Source of the DNA: Bacteroidaceae bacterium
GTDB taxonomy: Bacteria > Bacteroidota > Bacteroidia > Bacteroidales > Bacteroidaceae
DNA length: 62,706 bases
Reading direction: 5' to 3'
Assembly: GCA_017525235.1 (NCBI GenBank)
Contig: JAFXTC010000013.1
Span: 1 to 62,706 of the forward strand
Part shown: positions 6,328 to 16,488 of the stretch, piece after piece
Layout of the letters: each line of letters starts with the position of its first letter
Position numbering within the stretch: the stretch's first letter is position 1
The notes under the pieces: generated by a model
Told to the model about the DNA's origin: nothing
Seen by the model: the letters and a program-made list of their open reading frames with translations, nothing else
Databases searched by the model: none
Program-made: the position numbers and the translations under genes

Positions 6328-7074
6328 TTAACGGACGGTAATATGAAAACAAGATTGCTTGCGTTCATGCTTGACATAGCACAGGCCTTGCTCACGCAAA
6401 TCGCGCAGCACTTCGGCCAAAACGGGCTTCAGTATAGCATCAGAAACATAAACGCAGGGAGAACCATCGGAAGGACGGACAGCATCGTAGAATACATATT
6501 TAATATCGAAGGTGGTACCAAACCTGTGACAGCTCTGTTCGCTGGCGTTTCCGTTAACCTTGCGGAGGCGTGCCACATCATCCTCGGTACGCAGAACGCT
6601 GGATACGATGATGCGATGCATAGGTATGTTCTTTACGTACAGACTGTCAATAAAATTCCTCCCAATCTTTTGCAGCAAATCAGCAGCACGAGGTACCAGA
6701 TAAGGAATGCTCTGCCTCATGGTCTTATCGATACAATAATAGGGATTTGCACCCACATACACTAAGTCTTGCTTGCGTCGCTCCGCAGCCTGCCTGTTCT
6801 GGACGGGCTTTACGCCCCAACGTCGGGCTGCAACAATCTGCACATCCTGTACATCGGGGAAACTCTCGTCATAGGAATAAACACCAAGAACACGATGATG
6901 CGGTCTGCGCACCAAAGGAGCAGGTTTCTCTGCCACAACCTCCGTGACACTATCAGCCGGACACGCTTCGGCAGAAGAATTAACAACACTGGGACAAAAA
7001 AACCTCACCGTAGCAAGAACTGCCACAGTACCGCCACAAAGGCCATAAAATATCTTTTTCTTAAGTCTTCTCAT
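6328..7074 (-). CDS. DUF5715 family protein (M15-peptidase-like)
   Basis: The 248-aa product starts MRRLKKKIFYGLCGGTVAVL, an N-terminal membrane anchor or signal sequence. Its C-terminal half contains SCHRFGTTFDIKY and ends CFHITVR. The H..G...D spacing plus a late H is the zinc-binding layout of M15/VanY-type peptidases, and the overall protein matches the DUF5715 family of Bacteroidota. A cell-wall role is inferred, not shown. The open frame extends to 7167, but a strong promoter (TTTG at 7114-7117, TATTTTTG at 7087-7094) lies within the extension, so the ATG at 7074 is chosen. It is divergent from phoH. Confidence 0.75.
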   Translation of the reverse strand: MRRLKKKIFYGLCGGTVAVLATVRFFCPSVVNSSAEACPADSVTEVVAEKPAPLVRRPHHRVLGVYSYDESFPDVQDVQIVAARRWGVKPVQNRQAAERRKQDLVYVGANPYYCIDKTMRQSIPYLVPRAADLLQKIGRNFIDSLYVKNIPMHRIIVSSVLRTEDDVARLRKVNGNASEQSCHRFGTTFDIKYVFYDAVRPSDGSPCVYVSDAILKPVLAEVLRDLREQGLCYVKHERKQSCFHITVR

Positions 7075-7086
7075 ATTTTTCGCGAA

Positions 7087-7117
7087 CAAAAATACACAAA
7101 AAAGCGGAAATGTCAAA
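7087..7117 (-). promoter_or_regulatory. Promoter of the DUF5715 gene
   Basis: The minus strand has TTTG (7114-7117), a 19-base spacer and TATTTTTG (7087-7094). The predicted start is within about 10 bases of the ATG at 7074, so the leader is very short. Confidence 0.65.
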
Positions 7118-7126
7118 ATAGATATG

Positions 7127-7135
7127 TAATTTTGC
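7127..7135 (+). promoter_or_regulatory. -7 box of phoH
   Basis: TAATTTTGC lies 17 bases before the phoH ATG. It is back-to-back with the minus-strand promoter at 7087-7117. The -33 box is not clear. Confidence 0.6.
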
Positions 7136-7152
7136 AGCAAATTATAAAATAG

Positions 7153-8142
7153 ATGATAGAAAAACATATTGTAATAGAGGATATAGACCCAGTAATTCTA
7201 TATGGTGTTGGTAACTCCAACTTGCAAATGGTAAAGGCTCTTTACCCCAAACTGCGCATCGTGGCAAGAGGAAATGTGGTTCATGTTATGGGCGATGAAC
7301 TGGAGATGTGCGCCTTTGAGGAAAATCTGGAGAAACTACAGAAACATATCCTAAAATACAACAGTCTGACGGAAGAGGAAATCCTGCAGATTCTGAAAGG
7401 TGAGAAGACAAACAAGGAGGGCGTTGAAGGCGTTATAGTTTACAGCGTAACAGGCAAGCCCATCACTGCCAGAAGCATTAATCAGCAGGAACTGGTAAAA
7501 GCCTATCAGGAGAACGACATGATTTTTGCTGTTGGACCTGCAGGTTCCGGTAAGACATACACTAGCATAGCATTGGCCGTAAGAGCGCTGAAGAACAAGG
7601 AGGTAAGAAAGATTATCCTTTCACGCCCCGCCGTGGAGGCCGGAGAAAAACTGGGCTTCCTGCCTGGCGACATGAAGGAGAAGATTGACCCCTATCTGCA
7701 ACCGCTCTACGATGCGCTGGAAGATATGATTCCCACACAGAAGCTACGCGAGATGATGGACCAGAACATTATTCAGATTGCTCCCCTAGCCTTTATGCGA
7801 GGCAGAACACTGAGCGATGCCGTTGTGGTTCTGGATGAAGCGCAGAACACCACTAATGCGCAGATAAAGATGTTCCTGACCCGTATGGGTACAAATACCA
7901 AGATGATTATTACGGGCGATATGACGCAGATTGACCTCCCCCATGGTGTCAGAAGCGGTCTGCGCGAAGCCAGTAAGATTCTGAAAGGTATAAAAGGCAT
8001 CAGCTTCATAGAGATGAACGAGAAGGACATCGTCAGACACAAGCTGGTGACTCGCATCGTTAATGCCTACAACAAATATGAGGCAGAGATAGAGCGAGGA
8101 AAACAATACATAGAGGAAAATAACAAACAAAATAAACAATAA
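7153..8142 (+). CDS. phoH: PhoH family P-loop ATPase
   Basis: The product is 329 aa, the normal length for PhoH/PhoL. It has Walker A GPAGSGKT at residues 128-135 and Walker B with VVVLDEAQN at 224-232. The GDMTQIDLP motif (255-263) and the N-terminal KH-like region (about 20-65) are also family features. PhoH-type proteins are cytoplasmic ATPases linked to RNA metabolism and stress in other bacteria; the exact substrate is unsettled. It is followed after 5 bases by purC, so it probably heads a phoH-purC-menG transcript driven by the -7 box at 7127. Confidence 0.95.
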   Translation: MIEKHIVIEDIDPVILYGVGNSNLQMVKALYPKLRIVARGNVVHVMGDELEMCAFEENLEKLQKHILKYNSLTEEEILQILKGEKTNKEGVEGVIVYSVTGKPITARSINQQELVKAYQENDMIFAVGPAGSGKTYTSIALAVRALKNKEVRKIILSRPAVEAGEKLGFLPGDMKEKIDPYLQPLYDALEDMIPTQKLREMMDQNIIQIAPLAFMRGRTLSDAVVVLDEAQNTTNAQIKMFLTRMGTNTKMIITGDMTQIDLPHGVRSGLREASKILKGIKGISFIEMNEKDIVRHKLVTRIVNAYNKYEAEIERGKQYIEENNKQNKQ

Positions 8143-8147
8143 GAAAT

Positions 8148-9098
8148 ATGAAAGCTTTAACAAGAACCGACTTCAACCTACCCGGACAGGTAAGTGTATA
8201 TCATGGTAAAGTACGTGATGTTTATAACATCAACGACGACCTGATGGTGATGGTGGCAACAGACCGCATCTCTGCCTTCGATGTGATTCTCCCCAAGGGA
8301 ATCCCCTTCAAAGGACAGGTGCTGAACCAGATTGCCGCCAGTTTCTTGGATGCCACAGCAGATATTGTTCCCAACTGGAAACTTGCCACTCCCGACCCTA
8401 TGGTTACCGTTGGTCTGAAAGCCGAAGGCTTCCGCGTGGAGATGATTATACGAGGCTATCTGACAGGCAGCGCTTGGCGCGAATATAAGAATGGATGTCG
8501 TGAACTCTGCGGTGTGAAACTGCCCGAAGGAATGCGTGAAAACGAGAAGTTCCCCGAACCTATCATCACCCCAACCACAAAGGCTGAGGAAGGACACGAC
8601 GAGAACATCTCGGCAGAGGAAATCATTAAGCAGGGGCTTGTTAGCAAGGAGGATTGGGAGACAATGGTGAAGTACACTCGTGCCCTGTTTAAGCGTGGTA
8701 GCGAGATTGCTGCCAGCAAAGGTCTTATTCTGGTTGATACCAAGTATGAGTTTGGCAAGCGTGACGGTAAGGTTATCCTGATTGACGAGATTCATACACC
8801 CGACAGCAGTCGTTACTTCTATGCCGACGGTTACGAGGAGAAGTTTGCCAAGGGTGAACCTCAGAAGCAGTTGAGCAAGGAGTTTGTCCGCCAATGGCTG
8901 ATTGAACACAACTTTATGAACCAGCCCGGACAGGTAATGCCTGAGATAACAGACGAATATGCCCAGAGCGTTGCCGATCGTTACATTGAGCTTTACGAGC
9001 ACATCGTAGGCGAGAAGTTCACACCCGCTGACAGCGAAGGTGACATTGCTGCACGTATTGAGAAGAACGTGACCGAATGGCTTACCAGCAGGAAATAA
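8148..9098 (+). CDS. purC: Phosphoribosylaminoimidazole-succinocarboxamide synthase
   Basis: This cytoplasmic enzyme joins CAIR and aspartate with ATP to make SAICAR, step 8 of purine synthesis. The 316-aa length fits the longer (yeast-like) PurC class. Recognisable motifs are GKVRDVY near residue 20, [10 protein letters not shown] around 40-50, [11 protein letters not shown] at about 103-113 and the C-terminal [10 protein letters not shown]. It is 5 bases downstream of phoH and its last 22 bases overlap the start of menG, so the three genes are probably translated from one message. Confidence 0.97.
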   Translation: MKALTRTDFNLPGQVSVYHGKVRDVYNINDDLMVMVATDRISAFDVILPKGIPFKGQVLNQIAASFLDATADIVPNWKLATPDPMVTVGLKAEGFRVEMIIRGYLTGSAWREYKNGCRELCGVKLPEGMRENEKFPEPIITPTTKAEEGHDENISAEEIIKQGLVSKEDWETMVKYTRALFKRGSEIAASKGLILVDTKYEFGKRDGKVILIDEIHTPDSSRYFYADGYEEKFAKGEPQKQLSKEFVRQWLIEHNFMNQPGQVMPEITDEYAQSVADRYIELYEHIVGEKFTPADSEGDIAARIEKNVTEWLTSRK

Positions 9099-9817
9099 TC
9101 ACCCCTTATAATAAGGAAGAAAGAAAAGGCGCACAGGTGGAGAAGATGTTCGATAACATCGCCCCCACCTATGATCGCCTGAACCATACACTCTCGTTGG
9201 GAATCGACCGTCTGTGGCGCAACAAAGCTATCGATTCGCTGAAGCCATTCTCTCCACAAAACATTCTGGACATAGCAACAGGCACAGGCGACTTTGCCAT
9301 ACTGGCAGCAAAACGACTGAAACCCAAGCATATCATAGGTGCTGACATCAGTCTGGAGATGATGGAGATTGCCACACATAAAGTCAACCAGCAACAATTA
9401 GAGCGCACAATATCCTTTCAACGTGAGGACTGCATGAAGCTGACATTTGCCGACGACACCTTTGATGCCGTGACTGTTGCATACGGAGCACGTAACTTCG
9501 AAAGTCTGGACAAGGGGCTGAAGGAAATTCTGCGTGTATTGCGTCCTGGAGGCCACCTGCTGATGCTGGAATTGGCCTCACCAAAATCGTCGCCCATGAA
9601 GCAACTGTTCTGGATTTACTCGCACGTGGTAATTCCCTTTGTAGGATGGCTTTTCAGTCGTGACGTAAAGGCTTATCATTACCTAACTGATTCAGTGAAT
9701 GCTTTTCCTCAAGGCGAAATGATGGAAAACATCCTGAGAAGAAACGGCTATCAGCAAATCATTTGGAAACGCTTCACTTATGGTATCTGCACAATGTATC
9801 TGGCAAAGAAAAAGTGA
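9077..9817 (+). CDS. menG: Demethylmenaquinone methyltransferase (UbiE/MenG)
   Basis: This SAM-dependent methyltransferase adds the C-methyl group in the last step of menaquinone synthesis, the quinone used by this phylum. The 246-aa product has the family signature [13 protein letters not shown] (residues 24-36), the SAM-binding loop [10 protein letters not shown] (about 65-74) and the C-terminal [14 protein letters not shown]. The start inside the end of purC (ATG at 9077) is kept because the preceding residues [16 protein letters not shown] belong to the family N-terminus. Simple repeats follow its stop codon. Confidence 0.95.
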   Translation: MAYQQEIITPYNKEERKGAQVEKMFDNIAPTYDRLNHTLSLGIDRLWRNKAIDSLKPFSPQNILDIATGTGDFAILAAKRLKPKHIIGADISLEMMEIATHKVNQQQLERTISFQREDCMKLTFADDTFDAVTVAYGARNFESLDKGLKEILRVLRPGGHLLMLELASPKSSPMKQLFWIYSHVVIPFVGWLFSRDVKAYHYLTDSVNAFPQGEMMENILRRNGYQQIIWKRFTYGICTMYLAKKK

Positions 9818-9898
9818 AGAGTGAAAAGTGAAAAGTGAAGAGTGAAAAATGAAGAATGAAAATTACCATATCAATAACCGATAACCGATAACCAAATA
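9818..9898. repeat. Simple tandem repeats between menG and aroE
   Basis: GTGAAAA and GTGAAGA heptamers are followed by ATAACCG units (three near-identical copies), ending at the aroE start codon. There is no gene and no clear promoter. Confidence 0.7.
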
Positions 9899-10627
9899 AT
9901 GGATAAATACGGAATTATAGGTAACCCTTTGGGGCACAGTTTCAGCAAGGGGTTCTTTACAGAAAAGTTTGCCCGAGAAGGCATAGATGCCCAGTATCTT
10001 AACTTTCAGATTCCTGAAATCAAGAACCTTTTGGATGTCTTGAAAGAAAACCCGGAACTGAGGGGACTGAATGTTACGTTGCCCTACAAAACCGAAGTTA
10101 TTCCTTTCTTGGACGAATTAAGTGATGAGGCCCGTGAAATAGGTGCCGTCAATGTCATTCAGGTACGAAACGGACATCTAAAGGGATTCAATAGTGATAT
10201 CATTGGCTTTACTCGGAGCATCCAACCCTTGTTGAAAGCTCATCACCGCAAAGCACTGATATTAGGAACCGGAGGTGCCAGCAGAGCCATACGCGTGGGC
10301 CTTACAGGTTTGGGGCTGGAGTGGAAATACGTCAGCCGAACTCCACGCGAAGGAATGTTTACCTATAATGACCTTAAGGAAGAAACCCTAAAGGAATTTG
10401 AGGTAATTGTGAACTGCAGTCCTGTTGGCATGTATCCCAAAATAGATGAATGTCCGGCTATACCTTATAATTATCTTACACCAGACAACCTGCTTTATGA
10501 TCTGGTTTATAACCCCGAAGATACACTTTTCATGAAAAAAGGAGCACTCCAAGGCGCTGTTGTCAAGAACGGCTTGGAGATGCTACATATACAGGCTATT
10601 GCCAGTTGGGAATTCTGGAACGAATAG
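9899..10627 (+). CDS. aroE: Shikimate dehydrogenase
   Basis: This enzyme performs the NADP-dependent reduction of 3-dehydroshikimate to shikimate in aromatic amino-acid synthesis. The 242-aa protein has the substrate motif GHSFSKGFF near the N-terminus, the catalytic-lysine motif NVTLPYKTEV (about residues 58-67) and the nucleotide-binding loop LGTGGASRAI (about 122-131). The length is slightly short for AroE but complete, with a typical C-terminal helix. It is convergent with the TonB receptor gene, whose stop is 12 bases away. Confidence 0.95.
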   Translation: MDKYGIIGNPLGHSFSKGFFTEKFAREGIDAQYLNFQIPEIKNLLDVLKENPELRGLNVTLPYKTEVIPFLDELSDEAREIGAVNVIQVRNGHLKGFNSDIIGFTRSIQPLLKAHHRKALILGTGGASRAIRVGLTGLGLEWKYVSRTPREGMFTYNDLKEETLKEFEVIVNCSPVGMYPKIDECPAIPYNYLTPDNLLYDLVYNPEDTLFMKKGALQGAVVKNGLEMLHIQAIASWEFWNE

Positions 10628-10638
10628 TTCTCCTTTTC

Positions 10639-13086
10639 TCAAAAGTTAAGTTTCAGTTCAAACCCACATTGGAAGGGCTTGTTTCGTTGCGAGTACCCTC
10701 TGTTCATGCTTTGAAAATAGAATGTACGGCAACGACTGTTATATATGTTAGCAGCCCATACTCCCAATTCCAAGTGCTTGCGATAAAACGAAATCTTGGC
10801 ATCAAGAGCCGTATAGAAAGGCTCGCTGACCTGATTATCCTCCGTCCAATAGATTTTTCCCAATCCATGCCAGTTTGAACTGATAACCATACGGTCCAGA
10901 AGCTGGCGATTGAAGATCTTGGGCAAAGGAATAGCATATTTAGCGCCCAAATCGACAGAATGCTGAGGTGTAAAGGGAACATAGTTGCCTTCGTAAGACA
11001 CATCTGAAGAAAGTTGATACTCTGTAAATGTGGCATGCGTATAGCCATAGCTTGCATGTGCCTGCAATCGGTCGGTAATTTGAGAACGGAGAGCTAATTC
11101 CCCGCCATAAGTTCTGCTACGACCAGCATTAACTGTGATTCTACCCAAACCGGAAGGAGCCATCTGAGCAATCTGCTGGTCTGACACATTTGTCATGAAA
11201 ACAGAAGCATCAAGGAACAGTCTGTTTTCAAACAGATTAAGGTGCGTACCCACCTCATAATTCCATGCATATTCTGGTCGGTACAGACACAAGGCAGAGA
11301 CATCGACAGCAGGTTGTTCTGCCATAGAATTCAGGATATCCGTAACTTTTGCCTTGGTCTGGGCAGGAACAGATGGCTGTGCCTCCAAGACAGGAATGGT
11401 AACATTAGCCACATCACGCATGATATCAGAACGCATCATTGACTGAAGAACCTCACTAAACATCTGGAAGTTATAACCTCCGCTTCTGTAACCACGTGAA
11501 ATGGTTCCATACACATTACCCTTAGGGAATGAGTACTGCAAGGAGAAACGTGGCATCAGTTGCCACCAGTCATGGGACAGACTTCCTTGCAACCGGTTTG
11601 ACACATCAAAATCCGTTGCAGGCACCATAGCTACATCGCGCGACATAGTTGGCATAGTAAGATGACCGCTCAGGCTATACTGGTGCGAAAAATCGTACCA
11701 TGTATCATAAGAAAGCCCCGCATGTTCATATTCCAGGCGTAGCCCCATTGTCAGATCTAACCCCTTTACGTTAAAGAGGTCACAAAGTGTACTCTGATGA
11801 TACAGGGCTGCGCTATTGGTTGGTGTATCATAAAAACCATCGAATCTTAGTTCAGGGCTCGTAATCTGATCGGAGAAAGCAAAATCCATTGTCATAGGAC
11901 CGCTGACAACCTGAGGCATGTGAGCATTGGCATTGGTGTTCATCAAATCTGTTATCCACGAGACACCATCCTTTCCAAAACCGACAGGAGCTATAGCATG
12001 TGACCATTGATAGAAAAGGCTTACACCTGTGCTCCATTCCCAATGACGCCATGCACCGGGTCTGTTCTTAAGCGCAATCTCCTCGCTAAGTGTACGGCTA
12101 CGTTGCTTTTGCTGAAGCGTATAAATGCTCAGGTGCGAGAAATCCTGGTCCATCTTCATGTCATCATTTAGCAACTGGAATGCAAGAACATTGCTAAGTG
12201 TAACCTTAGGCCAATTATGCTCTGCCTTTAATCCTATATTAAGCAAATGACGAAGGTAAGTGTTCTCGTCGTTGCTGGTAATACGTCCGATATCAGAAGT
12301 TAATTGGTCCTTAAAATAATCGTTGTCGGAAACACTCTCCAAATAATAAGGAAATGCATCCTGTGAACACAATTCGTAATTTGCATGAAAATCAATATTA
12401 ACCACGTCGCTGGGGCGATATAGCAACCTTGTGTGAGCCCTCAAAGAACGATCGGCATCGGCTCTCATTCCAGAAATGTCGTTTTTGAAATACTGACCGT
12501 CAGAACGGTAGCCGACACCCACCGTAAATCCCAACTTCTCAGAAAAGCGCTGATAGTGGGAAACACTGGTATAATGGCTATAATGATTACCCATAGAGCG
12601 TTCTATAACCGTTCCCTGATAATCAATAGGATTCTTTGTCGTAATACGGATAAGCCCGCCCATAGAATTCCTGCCGAACAACGTATTCTGTGGACCACGC
12701 AAGACCTCGATACGTTCTATTTCATTGATTTTTGAACTGAAAGAGCTTTTCTCAAGCCAAGGAATATCGTCGACATACAAGCCAACAGCCGGTGTATTTG
12801 TCCTGCTTCCAATACCTCTCATATAAATAGCTGTAGTTTGTGCACTTCCATAAGCAGGAATAAAAAGTCCCGGCACAACATTTGTCAAATCACTGATGTC
12901 ATGAATATTCCGTTCACTAATATTGTTGGCGTTAAGGCTCAAACTCGATAGACTTTGTTCACGCAAAGGTCTGCTCTCCTTTGCCGCCATTACAACGACC
13001 TCACGCAACTGGGTTGTATCCTTAATACCTTGAGCATTCATGCCAAGAACCACGAAAAAGACAAATATAAAATTGGCTATTCTCAT
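10639..13086 (-). CDS. TonB-dependent outer-membrane receptor
   Basis: The 815-aa protein has an N-terminal signal peptide, then a TonB-box-like stretch (TTQLREVVVMAAKES) and a plug domain (about residues 45-155, with YMRGIGSRT, VLRGPQNTLFGRNSMGGLI and RITTKNP). A long beta-barrel follows, ending in a Phe (FELKLNF). It lacks the carboxypeptidase-regulatory N-terminal domain and SusD partner of SusC-type receptors, so it resembles siderophore, vitamin or metal receptors. No riboswitch is apparent upstream and no substrate can be assigned. It stands alone, transcribed against its neighbours, from a promoter at 13112-13143. Confidence 0.9.
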   Translation of the reverse strand: MRIANFIFVFFVVLGMNAQGIKDTTQLREVVVMAAKESRPLREQSLSSLSLNANNISERNIHDISDLTNVVPGLFIPAYGSAQTTAIYMRGIGSRTNTPAVGLYVDDIPWLEKSSFSSKINEIERIEVLRGPQNTLFGRNSMGGLIRITTKNPIDYQGTVIERSMGNHYSHYTSVSHYQRFSEKLGFTVGVGYRSDGQYFKNDISGMRADADRSLRAHTRLLYRPSDVVNIDFHANYELCSQDAFPYYLESVSDNDYFKDQLTSDIGRITSNDENTYLRHLLNIGLKAEHNWPKVTLSNVLAFQLLNDDMKMDQDFSHLSIYTLQQKQRSRTLSEEIALKNRPGAWRHWEWSTGVSLFYQWSHAIAPVGFGKDGVSWITDLMNTNANAHMPQVVSGPMTMDFAFSDQITSPELRFDGFYDTPTNSAALYHQSTLCDLFNVKGLDLTMGLRLEYEHAGLSYDTWYDFSHQYSLSGHLTMPTMSRDVAMVPATDFDVSNRLQGSLSHDWWQLMPRFSLQYSFPKGNVYGTISRGYRSGGYNFQMFSEVLQSMMRSDIMRDVANVTIPVLEAQPSVPAQTKAKVTDILNSMAEQPAVDVSALCLYRPEYAWNYEVGTHLNLFENRLFLDASVFMTNVSDQQIAQMAPSGLGRITVNAGRSRTYGGELALRSQITDRLQAHASYGYTHATFTEYQLSSDVSYEGNYVPFTPQHSVDLGAKYAIPLPKIFNRQLLDRMVISSNWHGLGKIYWTEDNQVSEPFYTALDAKISFYRKHLELGVWAANIYNSRCRTFYFQSMNRGYSQRNKPFQCGFELKLNF

Positions 13087-13111
13087 TGTTATTCTGAATT
13101 GTTTTGCGGCT

Positions 13112-13143
13112 GCAAAGGTAGAAAGACTTTACAAATTATACAA
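13112..13143 (-). promoter_or_regulatory. Promoter of the TonB-dependent receptor gene
   Basis: The minus strand has TACCTTTGC at 13112-13120, with TTG at 13141-13143 after a 20-base spacer. It lies 26 bases before the start codon. Confidence 0.65.
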
Positions 13144-13249
13144 TCCTCATTTATGATGAATTTGTATTTTACATAAAATAACATACCGTCATTTCCCATG
13201 CACAGACATACTAAAAAACAATAATTATTGGATGTACAGCCCAAGGTAA

Positions 13250-13282
13250 TTTGCGTATATAAGATAATTGTATTATCTTTGC
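13250..13282 (+). promoter_or_regulatory. Promoter of the purM-prfA-pyrF series
   Basis: TTTG (13250-13253), a 20-base spacer and TATCTTTGC (13274-13282) lie 25 bases before the purM ATG. This is a very good match to the phylum consensus. Confidence 0.75.
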
Positions 13283-13306
13283 ACGGCAATAACAAACTCA
13301 AATATA

Positions 13307-14473
13307 ATGAGCAATCAACGATACATGATGCGCGGCGTCAGTGCTGCCAAAGAAGATGTTCACAATGCTATCAAGAATATAGACAAAGGAATATTCCCGC
13401 AAGCATTCTGCAAAATAATACCTGACATATTAGGCGGAGACCCCGAATATTGCAACATTATGCATGCCGACGGGGCGGGAACTAAATCCAGTCTGGCATA
13501 TATGTACTGGAAAGAAACGGGCGACTTGAGTGTATGGAAAGGTATTGCCCAGGATGCGCTTATCATGAATACAGACGACCTACTGTGCGTAGGCGCTGTT
13601 GATAATATCTTGGTAAGCAGCACCATCGGACGTAACAAAATGCTGATTCCCGGAGAGGTTATCTCTGCCATCATAAACGGCACAGATGAACTGCTGCAGC
13701 AAATGCGCGACATGGGAATAGGTATATATGCCACTGGCGGTGAAACTGCCGACGTGGGCGATCTGGTTCGCACCATCATTGTTGACAGCACTGTTACATG
13801 TCGCATGAAACGAAACGATGTGATTGACAATGCCAATATTCGCCCCGGAGATGTGATTGTAGGTCTCTCGTCTTGCGGACAGGCCACCTACGAGAAGGAA
13901 TACAATGGCGGTATGGGCAGCAACGGACTGACCAGTGCCCGCCATGATGTATTCAGCAAATATCTAGCTGAAAAATATCCCGAGAGTTATGATAAGGCTG
14001 TACCCGAGGAACTTGTCTACAGTGGTTCTTACAAACTGACAGACGATGTAGAAGGTTCGCCCATCAATGCTGGCAAACTTGTCCTCTCCCCCACCCGCAC
14101 CTACGCTCCTGTAGTAAAGAAACTGCTTGATGAGCTTCGTCCAAAGATTCACGGCATGGTACATTGCACAGGTGGTGCACAGACGAAGGTGCTGCACTTT
14201 GTAGGTGATAACTGCCGTGTTATCAAGGACAACATGTTCCCCGTACCTCCTCTGTTCAAAGCCATCATCAAGGAGAGTGGCACAGACTATGCCGAGGCAT
14301 ACAAAGTATTCAACATGGGACACCGTCTGGAGGTCTATCTGGCTCCCGAAGATGCTGAGAAGGTAATAGAGATAAGCAAGAGTTTCAATATTGATGCTCA
14401 GGTAATTGGTCACATAGAGGAAGGAAAGAAGAGTCTGCTCATCAAGAGCGAATTCGGCGAATTTGAATATTAG
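13307..14473 (+). CDS. purM: Phosphoribosylformylglycinamidine cyclo-ligase (AIR synthase)
   Basis: This is the ATP-dependent closure of FGAM to AIR in purine synthesis. The 388-aa form is the longer Bacteroidota type. It begins RYMMRGVSAAKEDVHNAIKN and shows HADGAGTKSSLAYMYW, the central ATGGETADVGD loop and GHRLEVYL near the end. The frame is open from 13268, but that region contains the promoter, so the ATG at 13307 (MSNQRY) is the start. prfA begins 2 bases after the stop codon. Confidence 0.9.
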   Translation: MSNQRYMMRGVSAAKEDVHNAIKNIDKGIFPQAFCKIIPDILGGDPEYCNIMHADGAGTKSSLAYMYWKETGDLSVWKGIAQDALIMNTDDLLCVGAVDNILVSSTIGRNKMLIPGEVISAIINGTDELLQQMRDMGIGIYATGGETADVGDLVRTIIVDSTVTCRMKRNDVIDNANIRPGDVIVGLSSCGQATYEKEYNGGMGSNGLTSARHDVFSKYLAEKYPESYDKAVPEELVYSGSYKLTDDVEGSPINAGKLVLSPTRTYAPVVKKLLDELRPKIHGMVHCTGGAQTKVLHFVGDNCRVIKDNMFPVPPLFKAIIKESGTDYAEAYKVFNMGHRLEVYLAPEDAEKVIEISKSFNIDAQVIGHIEEGKKSLLIKSEFGEFEY

Positions 14474-14475
14474 AC

Positions 14476-15588
14476 ATGGCTGAAAGCAACAACCTATTAG
14501 ATAAACTGGAAGGACTTGTTTCCCGATACGAGGAAGTGAGCACCCTAATCACGGACCCTGCGGTCATTGCCGACCAGAAGCGTTACGTGAAACTGACCAA
14601 GGAATACAAGGACCTTGGCAAGATTGTGGCTGCCCGAAAAGAATACGTTGGCTGTCTGCAAAACATTGAGGATGCCAAGGAGATGCTTGCCATTGAGGAA
14701 GATGCAGACACAAAAGAGATGCTGCGCGAGGAAATGGCCGAAAGCGAAAAGCGGATTCCTGCTTTGGAGGAAGAAATAAAACTGCTGCTTATCCCTGCTG
14801 ACCCCGAAGATGACAAGAATGTCATTATGGAAATTCGTGGCGGTACAGGTGGCGACGAAGCAGCCCTCTTTGCCGGAGATCTTTTCCGTATGTACAGCAA
14901 ATACATAGAACTGAAAGGATGGAAAATGGCAGTCAGCAGCTTTTCAGAGGGTGCCGTCGGAGGATTCAAGGAAATCATCTTCAGCGTAACTGGCGAGGGT
15001 GTTTACGGCATTCTGAAATATGAGTCTGGCGTTCACCGCGTACAGCGCGTTCCTGCCACAGAGACACAAGGACGTGTTCACACCAGTGCAGCTACTGTTG
15101 CTGTATTACCCGAAGCTGAGGAGTTTGATGTGGAAATCAACGAAGGAGCCATCAAATGGGATACATTCCGAAGCAGTGGAGCCGGAGGCCAGAATGTAAA
15201 TAAGGTGGAATCAGGTGTGCGTGCACGTTATATGTGGCGCAACCCCTTCACTAACGAAGATGAAGAGATTCTTGTTGAGTGCACAGAAACCCGCGACCAG
15301 CCCAAGAACAAAGAACGTGCCCTCGCGCGCCTGCGCACATTTATATATGATAAGGAACACCAAAAGTATTTGGATGATATTGCATCCAGAAGAAAGACTA
15401 TGGTTTCTACAGGTGACAGATCTGCCAAGATACGTACCTACAATTATCCTCAAGGGCGTATTACGGATCACCGTATCGGTTATACCATATATAATCTGAA
15501 TGCCTTTATGGACGGACAGATACAAGACTGCATTGACCACCTGATTGTGGCAGAAAATGCTGAACGGATGAAAGAAGCAGCACTGTAA
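14476..15588 (+). CDS. prfA: Peptide chain release factor 1
   Basis: RF1 recognises UAA and UAG in the ribosomal A site and triggers peptide release. The 370-aa length is normal. The catalytic GGQ is at residues 237-239 (SSGAGGQNVNKVES), and the codon-reading tripeptide PAT at about 193-195 marks RF1 rather than RF2. No frameshift site, such as is found in prfB, is needed. Its start is 2 bases after purM, which implies coupled translation. Confidence 0.97.
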   Translation: MAESNNLLDKLEGLVSRYEEVSTLITDPAVIADQKRYVKLTKEYKDLGKIVAARKEYVGCLQNIEDAKEMLAIEEDADTKEMLREEMAESEKRIPALEEEIKLLLIPADPEDDKNVIMEIRGGTGGDEAALFAGDLFRMYSKYIELKGWKMAVSSFSEGAVGGFKEIIFSVTGEGVYGILKYESGVHRVQRVPATETQGRVHTSAATVAVLPEAEEFDVEINEGAIKWDTFRSSGAGGQNVNKVESGVRARYMWRNPFTNEDEEILVECTETRDQPKNKERALARLRTFIYDKEHQKYLDDIASRRKTMVSTGDRSAKIRTYNYPQGRITDHRIGYTIYNLNAFMDGQIQDCIDHLIVAENAERMKEAAL

Positions 15589-15592
15589 ACAA

Positions 15593-15622
15593 TGGATAAT
15601 TGACAATTGACAATTGATAATT
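15593..15622. repeat. ATTGACA simple repeat before pyrF
   Basis: ATTGACA and ATTGATA heptamers fill the gap between prfA and the pyrF ATG. The same word, in reverse complement, forms the array at 42877-42908. Confidence 0.6.
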
Positions 15623-16438
15623 ATGACAAGACAAGAACTATATGAGAATATAAAAAGAAAGCAGAGTTTCCTCTGTGTGGGCTTGGATACCGATCTGAAG
15701 AAGATTCCCGAGCACCTCCTAAAGGAGGAAGACCCCATATTTGCTTTCAACAAGGCTATTATAGATGCTACAGCTCCCTACTGTGTAGCATACAAGCCTA
15801 ATCTGGCTTTCTATGAAGCCTTTGGTGTAAAAGGCATCATGGCTTTTGAGAAGACAGTGAAGTACCTGAAGCAAAACTATCCCGACCAGTTCGTCATAGC
15901 AGATGCCAAGCGTGGTGACATCGGCAACACCAGTCAGATGTATGCCCGTACCTTCTTTGGTGAATATGATGTTGATGCCCTGACAGTTGCTCCTTACATG
16001 GGAGAAGACAGCGTTACACCTTTCTTGAATGGATATGAAGGAAAGTGGGTTATACTGTTGGCATTAACCAGCAACAAGGGGTCATTCGATTTTCAACTCA
16101 TGGAAGACAAAAACGGTGAGCGACTATTTGAGAAAGTCATACGTAAGAGTCAGGAATGGGGAAATGACGAAAATATGATGTATGTGGTTGGTGCCACACG
16201 CGGCGAGATGTTCAAAGACATCCGCAAAGTGGCACCAAAAGCATTCTTGCTTGTTCCCGGCATAGGTGCACAAGGCGGCAGTCTTGAAGAAGTATGCAAA
16301 TATGGAATGATTGAGGATTGCGGTCTGTTGGTAAATAGCAGTAGAGCTATTATCTATGCAGACAACACTGAAAACTTTGCCGCCGTAGCTGCTGAAAAGG
16401 CAAAAGAGGTTCAAATGCAAATGGCGGTATTAGTTTAA
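15623..16438 (+). CDS. pyrF: Orotidine 5'-phosphate decarboxylase
   Basis: This enzyme decarboxylates OMP to UMP, the last step of de novo pyrimidine synthesis. The 271-aa protein belongs to the longer type-2 class. The catalytic [10 protein letters not shown] motif is at residues 94-103, with Lys96 as the expected active-site base; FLCVGLDTD (16-24) and [11 protein letters not shown] are further signatures. A TTG codon lies in frame at 15614 inside a simple repeat, but the ATG at 15623 gives the family start ([10 protein letters not shown]). An array of GATTAGA-type words separates it from lpxD. Confidence 0.95.
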   Translation: MTRQELYENIKRKQSFLCVGLDTDLKKIPEHLLKEEDPIFAFNKAIIDATAPYCVAYKPNLAFYEAFGVKGIMAFEKTVKYLKQNYPDQFVIADAKRGDIGNTSQMYARTFFGEYDVDALTVAPYMGEDSVTPFLNGYEGKWVILLALTSNKGSFDFQLMEDKNGERLFEKVIRKSQEWGNDENMMYVVGATRGEMFKDIRKVAPKAFLLVPGIGAQGGSLEEVCKYGMIEDCGLLVNSSRAIIYADNTENFAAVAAEKAKEVQMQMAVLV

Positions 16439-16439
16439 G

Positions 16440-16472
16440 TTTAGCGATTAGGGATTAGAGATTAGAGATTAT
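16440..16472. repeat. GATTAGAGATTAGA simple repeat between pyrF and lpxD
   Basis: Imperfect heptamers GATTAGA and GATTAGG occur in the 50-base gap. There is no promoter or terminator signal. Confidence 0.55.
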
Positions 16473-16488
16473 ATAAATAAATATAGAG

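Noticed and set aside
8178-9002. 274-aa minus-strand ORF opposite purC
   Set aside because: Antisense shadow of a strongly conserved gene; no promoter or family signature.
13087-13249. Cobalamin or other riboswitch before the TonB receptor
   Set aside because: The promoter lies only 26 bases from the start codon, leaving no room for an aptamer.
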